A DNA stretch of 64,000 nucleotides from Acidobacteriaceae bacterium KBS 89. Its GTDB lineage: Bacteria; Acidobacteriota; Terriglobia; Terriglobales; Acidobacteriaceae. The notes under the pieces were generated by a model. It saw only the letters and a program-made list of their open reading frames with translations, made no database searches and was not told the origin of the DNA. The position numbers were made by a program, and so were the translations under genes. Shown piece after piece: positions 43,971 to 53,091 of the stretch. Numbering within the stretch: the stretch's first letter is position 1; each line of letters begins with the position of its first letter. The stretch is taken from the NCBI GenBank assembly GCA_000381605.1, contig KB906754.1:1199147-1263146 (forward strand). Direction: 5' to 3'.

Positions 43971-46162
43971 CGCACCACCACAACGCTTGTCGCATAAGGC
44001 TTCAACTGCAGTTGGAGCCTGACTGTGCCCTTCCTGCTCGTCGCCTTTGCAGTGGTAACCTTCCCCGTCTGCGGATTCCAGATCTCTGTGCGGTGTCCCC
44101 CGCTCCGCAGCGCAACCGTGTGCGACGTCGCGTCCCCACCTTCATTGAAGAACAGATAAACATCTGCGTCCTGCCATCTCCTTCGCATCACCCGCAAAGC
44201 AGTATCAACCTTGTCCAGCTTCACCTCCGGCACAGGTACCGCCGCACTGACAGCCTGAGCGAACGCCTCGGGCACAACTTGTGCGGCAGGTGGGGATGAT
44301 GGCGGTTGAGCCGGCGGAGTCGGCGTTGACGGCAACTCACCCGCGACGAGCGTTGCCCAAGAAAAATCGTCCGCTGTAGCCGCGCGCGCATCCAGAATCG
44401 CCTTGCCCGAAATCAGCGAAGGGGTCCGCCCAAGAAAAAGCACGTGGCCACCGCCACCAACAAATGCTCGCAGCCGATCAATCGTCGCCTGTGAGAGCAA
44501 CGAAACATTTGGCAGAATGACGGTCCCATAGCGATTTCCGCTCGAAGTCTCCAGCGTCCCGTGTCCGGCAATCAGGTCTTTTGCCAAAGCGTCTTCGCCG
44601 ACGACGTCGAAATCGATCTGCCGCTCCGACAACATTCGCTCCGCCGACACAAACGCAGCATCCGCCGCCCCATCTCCCATCCACATCGAACTCGACGGAA
44701 GATACAGAGCCACAGTGGCGGCCGGTCGGCCCATCGACATCAGGTACGACATCCGCTGCACATAGCTCAGCAGCGCCGGATACGCAGCATCATCCATGTA
44801 AGACGATCGATGCGCTCTGTCCGTGCTGCTCGCCGGAAAATACATCGTCTCCACAAGGTTCACGCCGCGCACAAACTGCTCATTCAGGATGTACCGCGCC
44901 ATATCGACATCCGGCGCCGGACGATAAGCAGCAAAACTCTCCGTGAACGCCCGCGGATGCCCATACACATGCGACGCCGACGCAGCGAGGCGCGGAAAAT
45001 CCGACACCGTGTCCTTCCAGATCTGATGCCAGATCGAATCGATGCCCGGCACCTGCACATACTGCATATCGCGCAGGAACTCCCCCTCCGATCGCACCAG
45101 GTCCATCTCCATCTCTTCGTGATTCAGGTGGACCTGATACTCAAGATGGTTCGCCGCACACCACTCGCCCTGCGGCTTGAAAAATCCATCACGGAACATC
45201 TGCGAGAACACGTCGTAATAGTCAGCCTTGGCCCGCGCCTGCGCATCGGTCAGCTTCGTATTCCTTGGCTGCAGAAACGCCGCCAGGTAAGGCCGCACGT
45301 CATACCCTTTGACATCTGTAAACCGCTCGAAGAACTTGGGCGTCCACGGCAGACCGTTAATCGAATAGTCCGGTTCGTCGCCACGAAACCCCATGATCGT
45401 CTTCCCGAACTCGTCCCCCACCGCCTTTTTGTACTCCTCGTGAGTAAACGCAAGGTACTGCATCGTAGCGTCTGGATCGAGATAGTCCTCCAACGACTGC
45501 GAGCCGTCTTTCACTCGCTTCGGATTCGTATCAGACCGTGTCGGAGAGGTCTTGAACTGATGTTCCACCGCCATCACCGTCCAGTGCCCCGCCGGAGCAG
45601 TCCAGGCCACCTCACGATTTGTAACTGGAACCACTACAGTTGCACCGTCATCGGAATTAACCGCCGAAACGACAACAGTCTCCGCTCCCACCGTCGCCTT
45701 CACCACCTCACCAGCGTTAGCGGTAATCTTTTGCGCCACAACTAGTGCCTGCATCCGCATCTCAGGCTTCAGCTCGGTAAACTTGCCGCCGGCAAATCCG
45801 CTCGGATACCCCGCATCATCGACAATCCACACTCGCATGTTCCGCTTCTTCGCCTCACCAACAAACGTGTGGAAGAACGCAAAATACTCCGGCGAAAGAT
45901 ACGCAAATGGCATACCGTACCCAGCCTGCACCGTGACCGCCTGATAACCAAGCGCCTTCATCGTATCGAGATCCCGCCGGATCACCGTATCATCCACCGC
46001 GCCATTCAGCCCGTAATACGGCTCCGGCCCATACTCCGGCGGTGGCGCCTTCCACGTCTGCGCCACCTGGGCCGCGGTCGGCATCTGGATCCTCTGCCAC
46101 GGCTGCTGCGCCCACACACTCAATGAAGAGAGAGCCGCCACACCGATTACAATCGCCTTCAT
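43967..46162 (-). CDS. Secreted GH106-like glycoside hydrolase (alpha-L-rhamnosidase type)
   Basis: The 731-residue protein has a signal peptide (MKAIVIGVAALSSLSVWAQ). The N-terminal part has YGLNGAVDDTVIRRDLDTMKALG, RVWIVDDAGYPSGFAGG, and MGFRGDEPDY, resembling the catalytic region of GH106 rhamnosidases. It is shorter than typical members (about 870-1100 residues). The ATG at 46162 shares a base with the GH35 stop (TGATG), so the two are translationally coupled. Function is inferred from family and from GH28/GH35 neighbours. Confidence 0.65.
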   Translation of the reverse strand: MKAIVIGVAALSSLSVWAQQPWQRIQMPTAAQVAQTWKAPPPEYGPEPYYGLNGAVDDTVIRRDLDTMKALGYQAVTVQAGYGMPFAYLSPEYFAFFHTFVGEAKKRNMRVWIVDDAGYPSGFAGGKFTELKPEMRMQALVVAQKITANAGEVVKATVGAETVVVSAVNSDDGATVVVPVTNREVAWTAPAGHWTVMAVEHQFKTSPTRSDTNPKRVKDGSQSLEDYLDPDATMQYLAFTHEEYKKAVGDEFGKTIMGFRGDEPDYSINGLPWTPKFFERFTDVKGYDVRPYLAAFLQPRNTKLTDAQARAKADYYDVFSQMFRDGFFKPQGEWCAANHLEYQVHLNHEEMEMDLVRSEGEFLRDMQYVQVPGIDSIWHQIWKDTVSDFPRLAASASHVYGHPRAFTESFAAYRPAPDVDMARYILNEQFVRGVNLVETMYFPASSTDRAHRSSYMDDAAYPALLSYVQRMSYLMSMGRPAATVALYLPSSSMWMGDGAADAAFVSAERMLSERQIDFDVVGEDALAKDLIAGHGTLETSSGNRYGTVILPNVSLLSQATIDRLRAFVGGGGHVLFLGRTPSLISGKAILDARAATADDFSWATLVAGELPSTPTPPAQPPSSPPAAQVVPEAFAQAVSAAVPVPEVKLDKVDTALRVMRRRWQDADVYLFFNEGGDATSHTVALRSGGHRTEIWNPQTGKVTTAKATSRKGTVRLQLQLKPYATSVVVVR

Positions 46163-47784
46163 CAATAACTCCCCAACTTGACTCGCACCAGAGACCCCTT
46201 GCCGCCGAAGTTCAATCCATAGTCCGTCTCATCGCCATTCCACAGCCGCGACGGAACCCACGTCGTCCCGTCGTAGCGACCCTCCTCCACCCGCAGCAGT
46301 TGCATCTGCCTCCCTCCCGCATGCAGCGGCGTGGCAAACTGCACCTTGCAATCAATTCCTGCCACCAGAAACTCATCCCCTCCCAGCGAGGCCACCATCA
46401 CCCTGCCCACCTTCAACCCTCGTGTATCCGACGTAGTAGAAACCGGGGCCGCCGGCGGGTCATACGAAGGTGGAAACGAAACCACCGCCCTCCACCCTCC
46501 AAAATCCAACTCCTTCTGCGAAATCCCGGGCTCCTCAACTGCCGTCTTCACCTTCCCTGCGAACGCCAGCGCCGCCAGTTCGCGATCGAACGAGCCAAGC
46601 AGCCGAAAACCCTCCACCTGCGACGCTGTCTCTGCGTTCATCACCCCATCAACACGAACTCGATCGAGCCCGAAGTTGGCAAACCCGATCGCCCCCTCAC
46701 CCAGCGCATAGTACAGATTCCGCGCATACCCGCTCGCTCCTGGAAACGGCTCAAACCCCAGGCTCTCGGGGATCATGAGCGGATTATCCGCCCGGTGAAA
46801 CTCCTGCATCACCGACCGGTACCGTTCGCTGCTCGGAACATAGATGTCTGGCGCAAGCAGATCAAGCGCCGGCGCCGCCACCTTCCACACCTCCATCATG
46901 TTGATCGTCGGCCCACCGCTCGGATAATCCTCTCCCGGAACCGTCGAAATTGGAAACGCCCGCGGACTCTTCAGCCAGTTGTTCGCATACATCGGCAGCG
47001 GCAGTTCCTTCTTCCCTGCAGCGGCCACCTGCCCGATATACCGCGCCACCGACCACGCTGCAAACGTCTCATCCGCATCATCGCCAAAAACCTGCTGCCA
47101 CGTCCCCGATCCACTCTTCTTCAACCCACGCAGCAACTCCGCCGGCGCCTGCCCTTCAAACTCCTTCTGCGCCACAGCACCGAAGTCCCGAACCGTCCCC
47201 AGCGAGCCCGACTCATTCTCCACCTGCATCATGATCACGGTATGCTGCGGGTCGGTCTCCCGCAGATGACGCATCAGCGCAACAAACGCATCACGGTCCG
47301 CCGCAAGATTCGCCGGCGCATTCGGACTCAACACATCGATCGCCCTCCCATCCCGCGTCTTCATCCGCGGATACGTCGCCGTATTCGACTTCACCCACTC
47401 CGGAACATAGTGCATCTTTCCGTTCTTCCATGTGCCGAACCACAACAGCACCAGCCGCACCTTATGCTCCCGCGCCTGCTGCAATATCGCATCGACGACC
47501 GTAAAGTCGAACCGCCCGCGCTCCGGCTCCATCTGCTCCCAATACACCGGCACCTCGAGCGTGTTCAACCGCATCGTCTCCGCCACCGGCCACACCGCCT
47601 GCAACCGCTCCGGCCACCCACTGGAGTTGTCCACCTGCGCTCCCAGCACCCAGAACGGCTTACCATCCACCATCAGCGTCGCGCGCCCCTGCTCCTGCAC
47701 CAGGCGCGGCATCTCCTGCGCCATCGCAAACACCGTTGCCAGGGCTCCCACCAAGACAATCAAAGCCTTCATCAAACGCCGCAT
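46162..47784 (-). CDS. Secreted GH35-type beta-galactosidase
   Basis: The 540-residue protein starts at ATG 47784 (GAGG upstream), with signal peptide ALIVLVGALATVFAMAQ. The TIM barrel shows MRLNTLEVPVYWEQMEPERG, VIMMQVENESGSLG (acid/base region) and PLMIPESLGFEPF (nucleophile region). GH35 and its relatives remove beta-galactosyl residues from side chains such as the galactans of pectin. First gene of a two-gene unit with the GH106-like enzyme. Confidence 0.82.
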   Translation of the reverse strand: MRRLMKALIVLVGALATVFAMAQEMPRLVQEQGRATLMVDGKPFWVLGAQVDNSSGWPERLQAVWPVAETMRLNTLEVPVYWEQMEPERGRFDFTVVDAILQQAREHKVRLVLLWFGTWKNGKMHYVPEWVKSNTATYPRMKTRDGRAIDVLSPNAPANLAADRDAFVALMRHLRETDPQHTVIMMQVENESGSLGTVRDFGAVAQKEFEGQAPAELLRGLKKSGSGTWQQVFGDDADETFAAWSVARYIGQVAAAGKKELPLPMYANNWLKSPRAFPISTVPGEDYPSGGPTINMMEVWKVAAPALDLLAPDIYVPSSERYRSVMQEFHRADNPLMIPESLGFEPFPGASGYARNLYYALGEGAIGFANFGLDRVRVDGVMNAETASQVEGFRLLGSFDRELAALAFAGKVKTAVEEPGISQKELDFGGWRAVVSFPPSYDPPAAPVSTTSDTRGLKVGRVMVASLGGDEFLVAGIDCKVQFATPLHAGGRQMQLLRVEEGRYDGTTWVPSRLWNGDETDYGLNFGGKGSLVRVKLGSY

Positions 47785-47826
47785 CCCGAGTCCCTCAAAT
47801 AAATCCGCGAATAACACGCAATCAGC

Positions 47827-47864
47827 GTTATACAGGGACGAACTATCAATTGGAAACTATTTCC
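47827..47864 (-). promoter_or_regulatory. Promoter and candidate operator of the GH35/GH106 unit
   Basis: On the minus strand TTCCAA (47850-47855) and TATAAC (47827-47832) are 17 bases apart, fitting a sigma-70-type promoter. The perfect dyad GGAAA-CTA-TTTCC (47852-47864) covers the -35, as expected for a repressor site. Confidence 0.45.
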
Positions 47865-48016
47865 TGATAGGAATTCACAGCCCGCCCAATGCCCTGAGAA
47901 CCGGGTCACCACTCCAAACGTCAACCGGGTCTATTGTGCTTGACCGCAGTCCGTGATTTCATCGGGTCTATATCTAACGAGATACGCTGCAGTGCTGAGC
48001 GTCACGGGAGCTTCGC

Positions 48017-48697
48017 ATGACCTATCAAGTCTCACGCAACGGGCAGATGTACGGCCCCTACACCCTCGAAGACCTCCAGCGCTACGTCGCCTCCGGAAAC
48101 GTCCTTCTGACCGACCTCGCCAAAAGCGAAGACATGCCCGATTGGCTCCCCGTCTCTCAGATCCTCGGCGCCACGGCAGCAGTTCCTGCGACCCCAGCCT
48201 ACGCGGCAGCGCCCGCATATCCGCAGCAGTCCGGCGTAGCCTACCCCGACCCTCCTAATATGAACTGGGGCCTCGAACTCCTTCTGGGTTTTCTCACCTG
48301 CGGCATCTTCGTCGTGGTCTGGAACCTGATCATCGCCACCTGGGCCAACCGCGTCCAGCCCGCCAGCAAAGCTCTGATGTACTACGTCATCGCGACGGTG
48401 CTCATTGTGCTTCACCTCGGCGGCTCATGGGGCACCTACATCGCCGTAGCCCACCATCACCCCTATCATCGGAGCACGGTCGGCAATCTGCTCTGGCTGG
48501 CTAGTTGGGTCGTCCGTCTCATCGCGCGCTTCACCTTGCGAGACACACTCGAGCAGCACTTCAACGGCCCCGAACCGGTTGGCCTTCGCCTCAGCGCTGT
48601 AATGACCTTCTTCTTCGGCGGCATCTACTTTCAGTACAAGCTCAACGAGATCAACGACCTTAAACTGGCACTCCGCTACCGGAACCCACCGCAATGA
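48017..48697 (+). CDS. GYF_2-domain membrane protein
   Basis: The 226-residue protein begins with a GYF_2/DUF4339 domain (YQVSRNGQMYGPYTLEDLQRYVASG, DLAKSEDMPDWLPV). A Pro/Ala linker and four hydrophobic segments follow (WGLELLLGFLTCGIFVVVWNL... and MTFFFGGIYFQYKLN). The N-terminal domain probably binds a partner on the cytosolic side. GGGAG precedes the ATG. It overlaps the DUF2752 gene by four bases (ATGA), so the two likely work together. Confidence 0.75.
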   Translation: MTYQVSRNGQMYGPYTLEDLQRYVASGNVLLTDLAKSEDMPDWLPVSQILGATAAVPATPAYAAAPAYPQQSGVAYPDPPNMNWGLELLLGFLTCGIFVVVWNLIIATWANRVQPASKALMYYVIATVLIVLHLGGSWGTYIAVAHHHPYHRSTVGNLLWLASWVVRLIARFTLRDTLEQHFNGPEPVGLRLSAVMTFFFGGIYFQYKLNEINDLKLALRYRNPPQ

Positions 48698-49101
48698 CGC
48701 CCGTGGTCCGCAGCCGCATCGCAGCAACCTTGCGTGCGGCCGCACCCCCAGTGCTCATCACGCTCGCCGTCACTACTCTGTTGCTCTTTCCACCCGGGCA
48801 ATACAGCTTCTATCCGCGGTGCCCCATCTATGAGTTGTTTCACGTGCAGTGTCCCGGCTGTGGCGCCACACGCGCCCTCGCCGCCCTGCTGCGCGGACAT
48901 GTCGTCGAAGCATTACGCTTCAACGCACTCACCGCGATCCTGTCTCCCATCGCCGCCATCTACAGCGTTCTTAGCTACCACAGCTTCCTGCAATGCAGGA
49001 AGGTCCGCTTGCCAAAACCGCGAACCGCCACCATCTGTGCAGCGTTCGCCGTGACCGCCGCCTTCACCATCATTCGCAATCTTCCACTGAGCTTCTTCTA
49101 G
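48694..49101 (+). CDS. DUF2752 membrane protein
   Basis: The 135-residue protein shows the DUF2752 signature CPGCGATRALAALLRG between hydrophobic segments. Three membrane spans are likely. The family is of unknown function and is often encoded beside small GYF_2 or zinc-ribbon membrane proteins, as here. A strong hairpin follows the stop. Confidence 0.82.
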   Translation: MTPVVRSRIAATLRAAAPPVLITLAVTTLLLFPPGQYSFYPRCPIYELFHVQCPGCGATRALAALLRGHVVEALRFNALTAILSPIAAIYSVLSYHSFLQCRKVRLPKPRTATICAAFAVTAAFTIIRNLPLSFF

Positions 49102-49114
49102 TCAGACGCAGATT

Positions 49115-49136
49115 GGCCCCGGCATCAACCGGGGCC
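49115..49136. terminator. Bidirectional hairpin between convergent genes
   Basis: GGCCCCGG-catcaa-CCGGGGCC is a perfect 8-bp stem with a six-base loop. It lies between the DUF2752 stop and the bactofilin stop. No clean T-tract on either side, so termination may be partial. Confidence 0.55.
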
Positions 49137-49169
49137 GCTCTGGCTTCGGAAGAATCGTTGCGAATTCGA

Positions 49170-49697
49170 TTACGCGTCGACGGTGACAGCCTCAGTCACG
49201 GGTGTAGCCGTACCACCCTTGAGGTCGGTGCCGCCTGGCTTGCGAATGTCGATGCCGCCCTTGAAGAACGCGCCGTCTTCGATGGAGATTCGAGCTGCGA
49301 TCACATCGCCGGTCAGCGAGCCTTCGCTGCGAATGTCCACACGATCGCTGGCCTGGCAGTTGCCGCGTACCTTGCCCAGTACGACGATCTCGCGCGCCAC
49401 GATATTCGCCGCCACCTGGCCATTGCGGCCGACCGTTACACGATTGCCCGGCAGATTGATTGCACCCTCTACCTTGCCATCGATGTACAACGATTCGGAG
49501 CCGGTCAACTCTCCCTTAACAATCAGGGATTTGCCGATGGTCGCTTGCTCTCCCGTCGGCACAGCGGCCGCCGCGGTTCCAGCGCCGACTGTTGCGGGCC
49601 GCGTGGGGCTTGCTTCAAAGTTCGTCGCAGGCGTCGAAGGACGCACTGGTTCGGGAGTTGAGGGAGTATTGCTGCCAGTCTGATTCGGTTTCCACAT
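49170..49697 (-). CDS. Bactofilin (polymer-forming cytoskeletal protein)
   Basis: The 175-residue protein has a disordered Pro/Thr/Ala-rich N-terminus and a bactofilin beta-helix: IGKSLIVKGELTGSESLYIDGKVEGAI, then IVAREIVVLGKVRGNCQASDRVDI, then SLTGDVIAARISIEDGAFF. Bactofilins polymerise without nucleotides and organise cell shape or polar machinery. The N-terminal membrane-binding motif is not obvious. Upstream of it is a long gap. Confidence 0.9.
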   Translation of the reverse strand: MWKPNQTGSNTPSTPEPVRPSTPATNFEASPTRPATVGAGTAAAAVPTGEQATIGKSLIVKGELTGSESLYIDGKVEGAINLPGNRVTVGRNGQVAANIVAREIVVLGKVRGNCQASDRVDIRSEGSLTGDVIAARISIEDGAFFKGGIDIRKPGGTDLKGGTATPVTEAVTVDA

Positions 49698-50030
49698 AGT
49701 TATTCCATGTCCTTTCGTACTGCTTCAAAATAGTCCCGCCGCGGTCGTCTTGCACGCGCCACCACGACGGCAGCACGTATTCTTTCCACGATACTACTCT
49801 GCACGGGCCTGCGGATTGCCGCGGATTCACAATCTATTTCACAGTTTTCGTACCTTTTTCAATACCTCTCCATTATCTCTCCTTTCTGCTCGAAGTTTCT
49901 TCCCCCCGCCGTCCCATTTCTTCCGCCCACCCCGAAAGTGTTACGCCCTTGCCGGGAACCCGCCGTTCCGTACTCACAGCCAGTGAAGTAGCATGACAAC
50001 AACTGAATTCTTCCCAGCGAGCCCTATCTC
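49698..50030. other. 333-base intergenic region, pyrimidine-rich
   Basis: Between the divergent bactofilin gene and a secreted unknown. The plus strand is rich in C and T (runs around 49850-49930). A 13-codon frame begins at 49993 and stops inside the next gene's start region. I see no RNA structure or repeat worth naming. Confidence 0.4.
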
Positions 50031-50765
50031 TTGAGTTTGACTCCGCGCCCGTTCCGCCCCGCTCCGCAGCGATCGATCCACGCTCGCACGCTGTTTCTAC
50101 TGGCGTTATGCGCCTTTTCCCCGCAGTCTTCTCTCTTCGCCGCAGCTCCCAAAGTCCACACCGTCACCCTTGGCGCCGTCCGTAAAGTCCCTTACACGCA
50201 ACCTGACGCGACCCCCGACACCAAAGCAGACGAAACCTCCACCCTCAAAGTCCGTCCGCTCTTCGTCGACGACCGCCAAAAGGAATGGACCACCGGCGAG
50301 ATTCACGACATCACCGACCGCACCTTCACCGTTCGTCGCGCCCTTCGCCTAAACGACGCCCTGCCCACCGACTCTGCTCCCCACTGGATCTGGCAGCCCG
50401 GCCCCTGGCTCTCCATCGACCGCGTCACCGGCCACATCACCGCGTTGCATCTGCCAGACTTCGACGCCGCCGTCTCAGATGTCGTCTGGTTCCGCGACTA
50501 TGCCGCCTACTGCGGCATCGCCACCACAGCGAAAGGCGGCGTCTTCGCCGTCGTCGCCCAGCTCGGAGCCCGTCGTCCTGTAGTCCGGAAGCAGATCGGC
50601 CCCTGGCCTCAAGCCAACCACTTCATCCCCGTCTGCCAGCCCGCACAATGGCAGCGCCTCCCAATGCGTATCACCCTCAAACCAACCGGAGGCGATGCAA
50701 CCACCTACGACGTCGTCGGCACCGCATCCATCATCGAAGACGGCGACAACTCCGACGAGAACTAA
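50031..50765 (+). CDS. Secreted protein of unknown function
   Basis: The 244-residue protein is read from a TTG at 50031 (a second TTG is at 50037); no ATG precedes the hydrophobic leader ARTLFLLALCAFSPQSSLFAA. The mature part contains VRPLFVDDRQKEWTTGEIHDITDRTFTVRRA-like strands and an aromatic centre (HWIWQPGPWLSIDR). No family recognised. The start is uncertain by a few codons. Confidence 0.6.
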   Translation: MSLTPRPFRPAPQRSIHARTLFLLALCAFSPQSSLFAAAPKVHTVTLGAVRKVPYTQPDATPDTKADETSTLKVRPLFVDDRQKEWTTGEIHDITDRTFTVRRALRLNDALPTDSAPHWIWQPGPWLSIDRVTGHITALHLPDFDAAVSDVVWFRDYAAYCGIATTAKGGVFAVVAQLGARRPVVRKQIGPWPQANHFIPVCQPAQWQRLPMRITLKPTGGDATTYDVVGTASIIEDGDNSDEN

Positions 50766-50876
50766 TCCGCCGCCGCGCATTGGCCAAAATTTCCCGGAAA
50801 TTTGATTTAGCATCAATCTCTATTCGCATTACGGAAACGCATCGCTCTGCAGCGCTCGCTGTGCAGGAGTTTTGAT

Positions 50877-52529
50877 TTGCTGAGTCTGTTCCAGGGAATA
50901 AAACCTGTGAAGCGAGCCAGTGCCATACGCGATGCACTCGCCGGCGTTGTCTTCGCGGCAATGGATATTCCTCAGGCCCTCGGCTACACCCGCATCGCGG
51001 GAATGCCCATCGTCACGGGCCTCTACGCACTACTTCTGCCCCTTCTGGCCTTCGCTGCCTTTGGCTCTTCCCGCTATCTCGTCGTCGCCGCCGACTCAGC
51101 CACTGCCGCTATCCTTCGCGGCCAGCTCGCCAACATGGCACCCGCATCCAGCACGCGATATGTAGCGCTCGCGGGCCTGGTTGCACTCCTCACCGCCGGA
51201 TTTCTCCTGCTCGCACGCTTACTCAAGCTCGGCTTCGTCGCCGACTTCCTCTCCCAGACAGTCCTCGTCGGCTTCCTCACCGGAGTAGGCTTTCAGGTCG
51301 GCATCTCCGTCCTCGGCCAGATGCTCGGCATCGCAACCGACACCCACAGAACAGTCTTCCAGCTCTACCAGGTCTGTCGCGGTCTACCCAAAGCGCATCT
51401 ACTCACGACGCTCGTCACCATCACCGTTCTCGCCACCGTCTTTGCCCTTCGCCGATTCGCCCCAAGAATCCCTGGCCCCCTGTTGGCTGTCGTCGGCGCC
51501 ACCGCAGCCAGCGCGGCCTGGAACTTCGCCGGCCACGGCATCGCAACCATCGGCCCCGTCATCGGCGGCCTGCCGCATCTCGGATTCCCGGATGTGCATT
51601 GGAAAGATGTGCCCCCGCTGGCCTCCGTCGCCGGATCCTGCGCGATCATGATTCTCACTCAGAGCTCGGCGACCTCACGCATCTACGCAGGACGCCACCG
51701 CCAGCACCTCGATGCTGACCAGGACATCGTCGGCCTCGCCGCCGCCAACGCAACCGCAGCCTTTAGCGGCACCTTCGTCGTCAACGGCAGCCCCACCCAG
51801 ACCGCGATGGTCGAAGGCGTCGGCAGCCAGAGTCAGCTCGCCCAGGTCACCACTGCCGCAGTGGTCGCGCTCGTTCTGCTCTTCGTCACCAAGCCGCTGC
51901 AGTATCTTCCGCAGTGTGTTCTCGGATCCCTGGTCTTTCTCGTCGCAATCCACATGACCAACCTGCGCAAGATGCGGCAGATCCGCCTGGAAAGCCCCGC
52001 CGAATTCGCGCTGGCCGTCACCACAACCGTCGTCGTCCTCGTCGTCGGAGTCGAGGAAGGCATCCTGCTCGCCATGGTCATGTCTCTGCTCCGCATCGTG
52101 CACCACAGCTACCACCCCCGCAGCGGTGTCTTGCACTCCGAGGCAGACGGAACATGGCAACTGACGCCTCCCGCCCCCGGTGCAGTGACGGAACCGGGCC
52201 TGGTCCTATACCACTTCGGAGCAGCGCTCTACTACGCCAACGCCAACCGCTTCGCAGACGAGATCGTCACCCTAGTCGGTCCTTCGCCAACCTCCGTGCG
52301 CTGGCTCATCGTCGACGCCGAAGCGATCACCAACGTGGATTACAGTGCCGCAAGGGTAGTCGAAGAGTTGAAGCAAGACCTTGCCAGCGCAGGCGTTATC
52401 TTCGGCTTCGCTCGTCTTCCGTGGAACACAAGGGCCGACTTTGACCGCCACCACCTCACCGAATGTATCGGACCATCCCTGATCTTCAACCGTCTGCACC
52501 AGACGCTCGAGGCCTACGAGAATCTTTAG
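50877..52529 (+). CDS. SulP-family anion transporter with STAS domain
   Basis: The 550-residue protein starts at TTG 50877, seven bases after GGAG. It has the SulP transmembrane core (MDIPQALGYTRIAGMPIVTGLYALLLP, DSATAAILRG, and FSGTFVVNGSPTQTAMVEG) and a cytosolic STAS domain from about residue 430 (LVLYHFGAALYYANANRFADE, LIVDAEAITNVDYSAA). SulP proteins move sulfate, bicarbonate or other anions. The CBS protein gene is convergent, 16 bases away. Confidence 0.92.
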   Translation: MLSLFQGIKPVKRASAIRDALAGVVFAAMDIPQALGYTRIAGMPIVTGLYALLLPLLAFAAFGSSRYLVVAADSATAAILRGQLANMAPASSTRYVALAGLVALLTAGFLLLARLLKLGFVADFLSQTVLVGFLTGVGFQVGISVLGQMLGIATDTHRTVFQLYQVCRGLPKAHLLTTLVTITVLATVFALRRFAPRIPGPLLAVVGATAASAAWNFAGHGIATIGPVIGGLPHLGFPDVHWKDVPPLASVAGSCAIMILTQSSATSRIYAGRHRQHLDADQDIVGLAAANATAAFSGTFVVNGSPTQTAMVEGVGSQSQLAQVTTAAVVALVLLFVTKPLQYLPQCVLGSLVFLVAIHMTNLRKMRQIRLESPAEFALAVTTTVVVLVVGVEEGILLAMVMSLLRIVHHSYHPRSGVLHSEADGTWQLTPPAPGAVTEPGLVLYHFGAALYYANANRFADEIVTLVGPSPTSVRWLIVDAEAITNVDYSAARVVEELKQDLASAGVIFGFARLPWNTRADFDRHHLTECIGPSLIFNRLHQTLEAYENL

Positions 52530-52545
52530 TTCGCTCAACTCACCT

Positions 52546-52998
52546 CTACGTCGTGGCAGTACCGGAGATATACGCCTCGAGATGCCGGATGGTCATCTCC
52601 TGCTCCGAAATCACCGAGTTCACCAGGTCGCCGATCGAAACCACCCCCAGCACAACGTTCCCTTCCACCACCGGAAGATGCCGTATGCGTTTATCCGTAA
52701 TGATTCGCATGCACTCGCCCACGGAATGTTGCCGCGTCACCGAGATCACCGGACTGCTCATGATCTCAGATACTTGCGTCTCCTTCGACGATCTCCCCTG
52801 CAGGATCACCTTCCGCGCATAGTCGCGCTCGGAGATGATTCCCAGCAGCACCCCGCCCTCCATCACCAGCAGAGCTCCTACCTTCTTCTCCGCCATGATC
52901 TCAATGGCCTGATACACGGAGGCATCGGGGCGGACAGACGCAATCTGCCCCGACTTCTGCTTCAAAACCATACCAATCGTCGTCGCAAAATCGGTCAT
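52546..52998 (-). CDS. Two-CBS-domain protein
   Basis: The 150-residue protein contains a CBS pair: [25 protein letters not shown] with [13 protein letters not shown], then [26 protein letters not shown] with [13 protein letters not shown] pairs bind adenosyl nucleotides and gate partner proteins. No catalytic domain. GAGGTGACTG before the ATG. It is convergent with the SulP gene. Confidence 0.9.
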   Translation of the reverse strand: MTDFATTIGMVLKQKSGQIASVRPDASVYQAIEIMAEKKVGALLVMEGGVLLGIISERDYARKVILQGRSSKETQVSEIMSSPVISVTRQHSVGECMRIITDKRIRHLPVVEGNVVLGVVSIGDLVNSVISEQEMTIRHLEAYISGTATT

Positions 52999-53091
52999 CA
53001 GTCACCTCGGGCCTCGAATACTACCTCCGTCGCACAACATCGCGCAACGTCGAAAAAAACCGTCGCAGCCTACCAGCAGTATCATCAATTT

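Noticed and set aside
49993-50034. A 13-codon frame before the secreted unknown at 50031
   Set aside because: It has no biased codons or pairing with the downstream start region and no recognisable leader features.
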